A stretch of DNA of 64,000 nt. It comes from Chamaecrista fasciculata (lineage: Eukaryota > Streptophyta > Magnoliopsida > Fabales > Fabaceae). The stretch is from assembly GCA_003254925.1 (NCBI GenBank), contig QANZ01046960.1, positions 1 to 64,000 of the forward strand, given 5' to 3'. Below are positions 55,870 through 64,000 of the stretch, one piece after another; within the stretch, counting starts at the first letter, position 1, and every line of letters begins with the position of its first letter. Below the pieces are notes generated by a model that was not told the DNA's origin, ran no database searches, and saw only the letters and a list, made by a program, of their open reading frames with translations. The translations under genes and the position numbers were made by a program.

Positions 55870-58380
55870 AAGTCCATGCCTTCGATTTGGATGTATCCTT
55901 TTGCCACTAGTCGGACACCTTGTACCTCTCAATAGTACCATCTGTTTTTAGTTTAATAATATACCCACTTTGAACCAATAGCTTGCTTTCACTACACCAT
56001 TTTTGTCGTTCAACAACGGCTAAAAACCGTTCTTTATAATACAAAAACTGTTCTTTAGGCAACGGTTTATGGTCGTACTATATTCGGTCGTTACCTATTG
56101 TCTACGGCAACAGTTTTTGGATCCTATGGCAACAAGTTCAGAAAATCGTTCCCTATATTAAAGATTAAAGAACGGTTTCCATGTTTTAATTTAACAACAG
56201 TTTATAACCGTTGCTATCTTAAGCAACAAACATAACCTGTTGCCTTTTATATATGGCCACAACATAAAACTGTTGCCTAATGTTTGACCATTAGGCAACA
56301 GTTCATTTGTAACAACATTTAAAAACCGTTCTCTAAAAGAATAAGCAACAATTTTTTTTTTACATTTTTAAACAATTTTTAAAATAATATATACAAATAA
56401 GTTATATAATAATATTTTAATATGAGACACTAACATTGAACTCATTTTATATTCAATCAATTATATATTTAGATCAAGTGTCATAAAAAAAAAGTTATAT
56501 AACCATACAATATTTCCACATAAAGTTTCAACAAATATCCAAGACTCAAAATGAGATAGATATTCAACAAAAATTGATATTGTGAAAAAGTTAATAAAAG
56601 TTTACAAGATTGATAAGCAACCAAAATATATATTAAAGGTCTTCAATATAATACTTCAATAGGCTTCACAAAAATTTGCATCTTTTTCACTCAAGTTGTC
56701 CCTACATAAAAAAGATGACACATTATTAGAAACCTAAAATTAATAAGAATGAAACATCATGATTTGAAAAAAATTATATAATTAAAGAAACTCACATTTT
56801 CATCCTTAGACGATATAAATATGAAGTCAAAGCATAAGAAAGTATATATATATATAAAATAAATAAAGCTAATTAATAACCATCTATACTTCCTGAAGAG
56901 ACAATTCATGAACAAAGTATAGTGGCCACACGATATGAATAAGCAGAGTCACAGTGTAGGTCCTCAAGTGCTTTAAGGTCCTTACTCATTGCTTCATGCC
57001 ATGCAATGTGTTGACTAGCTTCTTTAAAAGACTATGGTTCTTTTACCTGTGTCAAATTTTTCAATGAAAGCTACATAGTCATATGAATAACGAAATCTTT
57101 CAACCAATAAGGGATTTTCTGAGATCTATTACTAACTCTTGTAGAAGTAGCCAAAGGTTCTGTTACAACTTCCTAAATAGATACATCAGTAGACACAGGT
57201 TGTGTTGCAAATTCTTGAATTGGTAAATCAGTAGGTGTTTTTGTATTAAAAAAAATTAATAGGTGTTTGAATAAAATGTGAATTATTTTGATTTGTTTCC
57301 ACAGCAGTTGTAGTAATTAAATCATTAGTAGAGGTAGCATTTTTCCCTTTTAACATATTTAGCTTCGTCACAGTAGGCAAAATAGACACGGGTAGTATAG
57401 GCATATCAACTTCAAAATGTTTAGAGGAAAGAAAATGATCTTCATAAAAAATAACATATCTCGACATAATCAATTTTTCAAATTCCAAAATAAAATAATT
57501 TGTATGCTTTCTGATCTGAACTATAACCTACAAAGACACACTTAAAAGATCTAGGATAAAACTTATCTTTTATAGGATGAGTATTTGTTGCAAAACAAAG
57601 ACATCCAAAAGATCTTAGCCTATTGTAGTTTGGTGGTCTACCATATAAAATCTCATAAGGACTTCTCCAATTTAACACAACAGTAGGTGGTCTATTTATA
57701 CTAAAAGTTGCAGTTAAAATACTTTCTCCCCAAAATTTAATTGGTAAACCTGATTGGAACATTAAGGCCCTAGCAACTTGAAGAAGATGCTTATGCTTCC
57801 TCTTCATGACATCGTTTTGTTGTGATGTATAAACACAGGTTTTCTGATGCATTATCCCCAAATCAGCCACCATATCTGCACAATTCTTATTGACAAACTC
57901 AGTACCATTATCAGTCTTCAAAATTTTAACTTTAACATAAAATTGAGTTTGCACCATATGGAAAAAATTCTTTAACACAGAAAATGCTTCAGTTTTATTT
58001 TTAATAAGGAAAGTCCAAGTAGCTCTGTAGAGAAATCTTCTATCAATTTACTCCCTCTGATTCACAATATCTGCTGTAGTTTTGTAGTTGCACACAGACC
58101 AAGGAAATAATTAATTTATCTTAAACTTAGAGAAATATAAGATAAAAAGACTAACTTATCCTTATTTATTGGCTCCACTAAAAACAACTTGAAAAGTCTA
58201 AGAGAGAATAAATAGGGGTAAAATTGTAAGAGAACAATTAATACTTTCTTCATTTTATGAAACAGCTGATATTTTGAAACAAAATGGAGCATGGGCATGC
58301 CAATTATGCCATAACTCGTAACTAAGTGCAGGGTTCCTAAGATCAACATCATTACAAGAATGTGAATCATTAACAATTCA
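55870..58380 (-). pseudogene. Ty1-copia pol relic: GAG-pre-integrase, integrase, RT start
   Basis: Minus strand, right to left. 58260-58376: ELWHNWHAHAPF, a decayed GAG-pre-integrase. 57478-57978: integrase core with KILKTDNGTEFVNKN (second catalytic Asp), IKFWGESILTATFSINRPP and FVGYSSDQKAYKL. The canonical NGVAERK reads NDVMKRK here, so the catalytic Glu is replaced by Lys. 57246-57488: integrase-RT connector (SRYVIFYEDHF). 56890-57240: RT opening (KEASQHIAWHEAMSKDLKAL). The next RT block (LKTDGTIERYK, KGYIQIEGMDF-like) appears only at 55870-55985, beyond a CACTA terminus at 55990. Stops and frameshifts occur throughout. LTRs were not identified. Confidence 0.85.
55990..56350. mobile_element. 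CACTA (En/Spm) transposon terminal region
   Basis: It starts CACTACACCATTTTTGTCG at 55990, the CACTA-type terminus. The next 350 bp are packed with subterminal units of aacggttttt and aaccgttgcc type in both orientations. This is the end of a CACTA element inserted into the Copia RT region. The opposite end is not certain; a degraded candidate lies between 56905 and 56965. No CACTA transposase is visible in 56350-56900, so the element is a small or deleted derivative. Confidence 0.7.
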
Positions 58381-58384
58381 ACCT

Positions 58385-59310
58385 GAATTTATCGGGCCGG
58401 GCCGGACTAGGTCAAAGTTTTCGGGTTGAGGCAAACCAGGATAAATATTTCCCAAGCCGGATTGAGTCAAATTTTTCTGGTCGAGCTGGACCAGGTCAAA
58501 TTTTCAGGCTGAATCAGACCAAGTCGAATTTTTCGTGCTGGGCCTGACCGAATCAAAATTTTCAAGCCGGGCCGGGCTGAGAGAAATTTTTTAGGTTGGA
58601 CCAGCTCGAGCCCATGTTTTCCAGCGAGCGACCTTATTGGAGAAATTTGGCTCGGGGAAGCCCGACTCGAAAAATTCAACTCGGGCTAGTCCAACTCGAA
58701 AAATTTCAGTTCGCTCCGGCTCAGCTAGAAAATTTCAGCTCGCTTCGGCCTGGTCGGAAAAATTCTGCTTAAGCTGCGTTGGCTCGAAAAGTTTGGCTCA
58801 GGTCAGCCCAACCGGAAAAATTCAGCATGGGGCTGCCCGGCTCAAAAAATTCGGCTCGGCAAGACCAGCTTGAAAAATTCAGTTTGGGCGAGTCCAGCTC
58901 AAAAAATTGGGCTGACGCTAACCTGGCTCGAAAAATTCAGCTCAGGCTAACTTGGCTTGAAAAATTCAGCTCAGGCAAGCCCAACTCAAAAAATTCGACT
59001 CGAGCTAACCCGACTGGAAAATTTCAAATCGGGTCGGCGCGACTCGAAAATTTCCACTCGCTCTGGCCCAACAGAAAAAATTCAGCTCGGATTGCCCGGA
59101 TCGAAAAATTTAGGCTCGGGCCGACCTAGCTCAAAAAATGCAGTTCACTTTAGCCCGGTCAGAAAAATTTGCTTAGGTCGACCGACTCGAAAATTTCGGC
59201 TCAGGCTGGCTTAGTCTTGAAAATTCGTCGCAAGCAGAAATCCAGCTTGGGGCGACTGGGCTCGAAATATTCGGCTCTAGCTAGCTCGGCTCAAAAATTG
59301 TCGTTTTACA
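58385..59310. repeat. 36-bp minisatellite with an orientation switch
   Basis: About 25 diverged units of roughly 36 bp, each with a gaaaaattcagctcgg-like core and a gcccggctc / ggctcg box. Units left of about 58625 carry the core in the opposite orientation (gaatttttc), and units to the right carry gaaaaattc. The array translates in several frames into 12-residue periodic peptides (for example KFGSGKPDSKNS), which I take to be incidental. It is much more GC-rich than its surroundings. Confidence 0.75.
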
Positions 59311-59369
59311 CATGTTCATAGAGAGAAAAGAGATTGTGAGCAAATGATCGATGGAAGAACTTTACAAAT

Positions 59370-59716
59370 TTCACCTCTTGAGGTGGAATTGTAAATTCTA
59401 CTAAAGAATTCAATCTCAAATTCTCAAAAAACTTGAATTACTAGTATTCTTGTATCCAAACAATGGATTTAATTTTATGGTAATTTAAATCCCTCCAAAC
59501 AATACTTTCCCCTCAAACTTACCTCATCCAAACACACCCTAAAAGGGTATGTGTGGATAGAGTAAAGTTTGGAGGAAAAATATTATTTGAGGGTATTTAC
59601 TTTACTGGTAATTAAAATGAGTTGCTTGGATAAATAATTGATGGAAATTAAAATTCCTAGGTATTTCAAACAGTAAAATTTGAGGGGAATTACAATTTCG
59701 CCTCAGTAGGCGGAAT
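59370..59716. repeat. Large palindrome of Harbinger-type ends
   Basis: It is an imperfect inverted repeat with arms of about 170 bp meeting at 59542. The centre reads ccaaacacaccct-aaaa-gggtatgtgtgga. Outer ends are cctcttgaggtggaattg and, inverted, cctactgaggcgaaattg. The right arm is the left end of the 59543-63400 element; the left arm looks like the right end of another member of the same family. Confidence 0.7.
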
Positions 59717-60581
59717 TTGGAAATTCTCACGCGGCACGCGCTCTTGCTCTCCCTAGCTTCGACCTCTTCTTTCATGCACATCGCTCTGGCCGCTAATCGC
59801 TTGTCGCTCGTCGCTCGCTATTCATTGAGCTTATATCTGTTTCATTCTATGTAGTTCATCTACCATTTATTTATTTTGGAAAGCGTGGATCAGAAATCCC
59901 CAGCATATTGTTAATGCTCTATGGCTTGATTTGTGAGTAAAAAATGTGGATAGTGAGATAAGCTTGTTGAAAAGGTCTTCTAGATCACTGGATGAAAGAA
60001 AGTGTCACAGTTCATCTTTTTGGAGAATTTGTTTGTGATCTCTTTTCTGAATTAAAGTTCTTGTACAATGTCTAACTAGAAGATTCATGCATCATGTCTA
60101 ACATAGTTGTTAATCTTCAATAAAGGGACATCATATTTTACAATATTAGAGTGGGGGTTGTACTAGTGTATACTAATAAATTTGAAGAATTGGTTTAAAA
60201 GAGAGACATAGATAGATAGAAGATATATGAAGATTAAGGAGGAGGGTGAATCCAATTAATTAAGTAATTAATTAATACATGTTATAGAAGGGAGTGAGTG
60301 TGTTTACTTTTGAGGTGAAACGTGTGTGTGGGGACCTGTGCGGTTGCAGTTTTTCTAAGATGGAGAGTGAGAGTGTGGCTGTCCAAAGTGAATTGAAGTT
60401 AGTTTTTTGAAGTCAATTGAACAGTTAATTAGAATCACCTGCTTGAGGTATACACAAGAGAGAAGAATGTAGAGGTAAGTCAAGTATGTCATATCAGCAT
60501 AACCCAATACATAAAGTTTAACAACTAGCTAAGTAGTATAGTTGATATATATATATACATATATATATATATATTTTATGA

Positions 60582-60652
60582 ACGCTGAATCTATGGCTCT
60601 GCACTTGCTTCTGCTGCTCCTAGCAGCCTCTGTCGTTGTAGCTGATGAAGGT
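60582..60652 (+). other. Orphan signal-peptide exon with splice donor
   Basis: An ATG near 60582 opens MNAESMALHLLLLLLLAAS, then VVVADEG, at which point a strong donor (gaag|gtaagt) follows. Hydrophobic core plus a VVVA-D cleavage-like site is a typical secretory signal peptide, and first exons of this shape are common in small secreted plant proteins (GASA- or LTP-like). A TA-rich tract immediately precedes it. No second exon was found within the window, so the protein is unknown. It lies inside the Harbinger element and may be captured host DNA. Confidence 0.4.
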
Positions 60653-61338
60653 AAGTACTCACAACCACTTTGTAATCTTCTTCTTTGCTCCTCTGGTTTA
60701 TTTTTTCTTTTCCTCTTCTGAATCTTCCTTATCTGCTCTCTCTTAAGAGATCGATAAGTTTTACATTTTTTTTTAAAAAAAACAACTCACTTCCATTCTG
60801 ATTCTGAATCTGCCTTTCCTACTGCAGCTATCTCACCTCCTTAAAAATAACACTTTGCATGCTTGCCTTACTGCTCAGAGTGTTCCATAAGATTTAGTAC
60901 GTGTGAGTTTTGTGAGAGTCAAGATGAGCAATATATAAAGACAATGCTATGTGAAGCATCTCAGACCAGTTTTTAAGTGACTGATGTAGATGTAATGTGC
61001 TTTCTTAAACCATTTTCCCTTCTTTCATGTATTATGTTTAGCTGAGAGCTTTTGCTAGTTATTTAGTTATTAAATTAATTAAATAGGTTTAAACTTCAAA
61101 CCTTCCATGGTTCATCTTCTTAAATGCGGTCCCCTGTAGTGAACTGACAAGACAGATTTGTCATGGGTGTGTCCTCTGTCCATAGATTTATTATACTTCT
61201 TACCTACATTTGAATGTGAGCTTCATCTAATTATAAGTGTCAAATGATTAAGTGGTTTTAGATTTTACATGTTCTCTGCTTATATATTGGTTTATTGACA
61301 TTTATTGATATTGTGTATATTTTGTGACTTGTCAAGAA

Positions 61339-63015
61339 ATGGATGCTAGTGGAGGAAATATATTAATTAGTTCAAGGAAACGTAAAAGAAATGAGGAGGA
61401 GGAGGAGACAATAAAAGTAATTGTTGTGAGTATTGTAACTTTACTGATGAGTGTAGTAGCTGCTCTATACTATGATAAGTTTTTCTAGGGTGAATTACAC
61501 TTTGGTACCCTGTGGATTGAAACCTGACATTTTGGTACCCTGTGGTATTCTCCATTAACACTTTGGTACCCTTTGGAGTTATTTTGTAATTTTAACCATA
61601 ACAAATTTTGCAAAAATTACATATTGACCCCAATTTTTTTTTAAAGTTTCAATTTTAGTCCCAAGATAATATGTATACAAGGACCTATTTGTAATTTTTT
61701 GAAAATTTTTTGGGGTCAATATGTAATTTTTGCAAAATTTGTTATGGTTAAAATTACAAAATAGCTCCAAAGGGTACCAAAGTGTTAATGGAGAATACCA
61801 CAAAGTACCAAAGTGTCAGGTTTCAAACCACAGGGTACCAAAGTGAAATAGGGTCAAACCACAGGGTACCAAAGTGTAATTTACCCTTTTTTTATTAAGG
61901 ATCCATCACACAATTGGGATCTTGAGAGGAAGTGTTTCCTTATTTTTCTATGTCGAGGAACAGAAGAAGATTGTATTAATCGATTAAGGATTAGTAAACA
62001 AGGATTTTTTAGGCTTTGTAAAGTCTTGCAAGATGATGGTGGACTTACAAAGACAAGAAATGTCCCTATATGTAAAGCAGTGGCAATATTCTTACATATC
62101 CTTGCACAAATATAGGGTTATTCAATCTTGCTAGTATCAGTCAAAGGAAACAATAAGTAGGTAGACAATTCAATGGTGTCTTGCATGTTATGATGAAAGT
62201 ATGTAGGAAGTATTTAAAGTATCATGAATATACACTTGAAGAGTCCGAAGCATCCAAATGGAGATGGTTTGGGGTAAGTTTGTGAATTATTTCGCTTTTT
62301 GTTTCTTAATGTTTGAATTTTAAAGTGACTTATATTTATGTTTATCATTGATTTAGAATTGTGTTGGAGCACTTGATGGAACACATATTTAAAGGAAAGG
62401 CGATATTTCTACAAATGTATTAGCAGTTTGTGGTCCATATTTAAAGTATATTTATGTACTATAAGGTTCCAAATGGTAATAATTAATTGAATATTCATGT
62501 TCTATTGCATAATCTAAACTAGAAGTCTAATTTCTTTTTAATTCTTGATTGTAGGAAAATATTTTCTTGTGGATGCAGGATATACTAATGGCCCGGGGTT
62601 TTTAGCACCTTACCGAGGAACTAGATATCATCTTAATGAGTGGAATGGTAACATCCCGGGAAATTATAAGGAGTTATTTAACTAACGTCATTCAAAGGCA
62701 AGGAATGCAATTGAAAGAACATTTGGGATGCTTAAAAATAGATGGAGTATACTAAGAACTTCTTTTTTTAGTATAAAGACTCAAACAAGGATTATTAATG
62801 CATGCTTCATACTTTATAATTTTTTAAGAATAGAAAAAGGAAATGATCCGGTACTAGAGAATCTTGATTTGGAATTGTTAGCTTCTGTGGATGAAGATGA
62901 AGAGTTGGCAAACCAATCAAGAAGGCAAATAAGTGTGAATGATACTAAAGAAGAGATTGGAAGTGTTCAAGCTACTAATGAAATGGACAAGATTTCGAGA
63001 TACTTAAGCAATTAA
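61339..63015 (+). pseudogene. PIF/Harbinger DDE transposase, inactivated
   Basis: Order: MDASGGNILISSRKRKRNEEEEE from ATG 61339; a MITE at 61488-61886; DPSHNWDLERKCFL, INRLRISKQGFFRLCKVL and ASKWRWFG; an intron 62274-62356; NCVGALDGTHI with the first catalytic Asp; an intron 62476-62554; KYFLVDAGYTNGPG with the second Asp; ARNAIERTFGMLKNRW with the Glu; then a C-terminal tail with FILYNFLRIEKGND. In-frame stops follow FLHILAQI, GTHI and KELFN, and about 40-50 residues between the first and second Asp are missing. All three catalytic residues are still legible and both intron sites are kept, so decay is fairly recent. Confidence 0.88.
61488..61886. mobile_element. MITE inserted in the Harbinger transposase
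   Basis: Left end gggtgaattacactttggta and right end taccaaagtgtaatttaccc are inverted, with repeated 'cacagggtaccaaagtg' blocks and a palindromic core around 61600-61760. It splits transposase exon 1 between the Glu-rich N-terminus and DPSHNWDLERK. A target duplication is not clear because the right flank is a T run. Confidence 0.75.
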
Positions 63016-63403
63016 TATGTTTACTGATTATCAAGTGAGAAGAATTAGAAATCATGTTTAGGAAAAACAGTGTAATCTTAATTATGTCATGTTATTAAAG
63101 TTAAGATTTCGGTTTATCCTTATTTTTTTTATTTAAGTATGGCTACATGATTTATTAATGATTTTATCGTTACATTATATTATTATTATTATTATTATTA
63201 NCTCTATAAGGAATTTTAAATTACTTGACTCATCCAAACACAGTATTTTAATTACTAGGAATTTAAATGATAGCAATTCAAATTATTAGTTCTTATCCAA
63301 ACACAACATTTTAAATGTGTTCGAATTAAAATGAAGGTAATTCAAATACTTAATATTTGAAATTTCATGGTATTTGAAATATCATTATCCAAACACACCC
63401 TAA

Positions 63404-64000
63404 GTTTTAGCAGTTTTTGATTTCGAAGAAGGCAAGAAATAGTAATTAAATATAATTAGTTGATATATGAGAATAGTATAAGAATAAAATGGACACGTAG
63501 TTTATGTATTTAACTGGCGCATTATTGACTACTAATTACTAAACACCTCCAAAATTGTGCGTTCAGGTCAATAACCAATGCCACAAGGCCAGACACGCCA
63601 ATGGAAAATCTCAAAGGAAGCCGGCCCTAAAACCTCTTCTTCGTGAGAGAAAACCCTTTCCGTTGTGAGAGTTTTTCTGAGTGAAACTTTGGGCCGCCGC
63701 AGTCTCAGCGGTGGTGACCCTCCCTCTGGTTATAAAGTTTTGTGGCGACGACATTCTGGATCAGGGCTCTCATGGCGGCGTTCTGTGACGGCGAATCTGG
63801 ACTAGGCATTCCACAGTACAGCGACTTCTTGGTTTGGTCCTGATTTTTGGGTGCTCTTCCATGGCGCCATTTCGTTTTATTATCTTATTATTGTTGCTTT
63901 GAGTCCGTTTATGTCTTTTTTTAGAACAACCATTGGGGTTTCCTGCTGCCCTATTTAGAATGGTTTGTTTCTTTTAGATAACTTTATTTATGTTTCCTGT
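63404..64000 (+). other. Possible start of a gene or LINE beyond the window
   Basis: After 63590 composition changes to GC-richer, leader-like sequence (cttcttcgtgagagaaaacc, gggccgccgcagtctcag). An ATG at 63772 (MAAFCDGESGLGIPQY) stops after about 23 codons. This may be the 5' leader of a gene or of an L1-type LINE continuing to the right. No product can be assigned. Confidence 0.25.

Larger units (their letters stand above)
59543..63400 (+). mobile_element. PIF/Harbinger element, non-autonomous now
   Basis: Left end aagggtatgtgtggata and right end (inverted) gggtgtgtttggata form terminal inverted repeats with nearby 'gtttggata' subterminal copies. TAA precedes the left end (59540-59542) and follows the right end (63401-63403), fitting the 3-bp TWA target duplication of PIF/Harbinger. 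The right half holds a mutated DDE transposase. No Myb-like ORF1 was found; its usual place holds non-coding DNA and a lone signal-peptide exon. The isolated n at 63201, after a (TTA)n run, means the right end is joined rather than read through. Confidence 0.75.

Noticed and set aside
58467..59214. Periodic KFGSGKPDSKNS-like proteins on both strands
   Set aside because: The 12-residue period equals the 36-bp minisatellite unit, frames are open on both strands, and no start context or domain is present.
1..64000. CRISPR arrays, operons, tRNA or rRNA genes
   Set aside because: Introns, plant protein families and plant transposons mark this as nuclear plant DNA; no spaced identical repeats or tRNA cloverleaf was found.

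Overview
The window looks like a repeat-rich stretch of plant nuclear DNA, most likely a eudicot. The reasons are the Rf-like pentatricopeptide-repeat (PPR) genes, an F-box/FBD gene with three exons, AT-rich intergenic DNA, and a dense layer of plant-type transposons (Ty1-copia, Ty3-gypsy, LINE, hAT, Mutator-like, CACTA, PIF/Harbinger). It is a draft scaffold. Two N runs (21322-22259 and 33235-33547) and ten isolated single n bases mark joins, and several of those joins fall exactly where sequence is duplicated or changes identity.

Layout. 1-2660: a possible host exon cut by a Ty3-gypsy-like LTR with part of its internal 3' region. 2900-21321: a decayed array of Rf-like PPR genes with one truncated copy (3199), one near-complete copy (4261-6207, with an in-frame internal repeat at a scaffold join), one 3' copy with a C-terminal frameshift (7813-9178), one N-terminal remnant (16201) and one start codon running into the gap (21282). 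Between them lie inverted-repeat elements, two with near-matching 9-bp target duplications. 22260-26040: Ty1-copia LTRs, one a solo LTR inserted into a LINE RNase H fragment. 27596-29195: the only gene that reads as intact, an F-box/FBD gene. 29600-35028: MULE-like and gypsy LTR sequence, a Copia LTR and an inverted gypsy LTR piece. 35103-40564: a hAT element with a broken BED-finger transposase, carrying two Copia LTR insertions. 42000-43450 and 53100-55640: two copies of a repeat carrying fragments of what looks like a PHD/SWIB/Plus-3 host gene; the second copy holds two hAT-type MITEs. 44370-48020: a 3.65-kb gypsy solo LTR. 48696-50996: a Mutator-like foldback element with arms near 780 bp. 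51815-52042: a TATA-like motif, a small ORF and a strong hairpin. 55870-58380: a Copia pol relic interrupted by a CACTA terminus. 58385-59310: a 36-bp minisatellite that changes orientation. 59543-63400: a PIF/Harbinger element with a dead transposase and an unexplained signal-peptide exon.

Functional content. Rf-like PPR proteins bind organelle transcripts, usually in mitochondria, and evolve by duplication and change of their RNA-contacting residues; the two longest copies here show that contrast. The F-box protein would be an SCF ubiquitin-ligase adaptor. The rest is mainly transposon archaeology. Several insertion histories can be read directly from target-site duplications and empty-site paralogues. 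No operon-like, CRISPR, tRNA or rRNA feature was seen, and I found no convincing new biochemical system.
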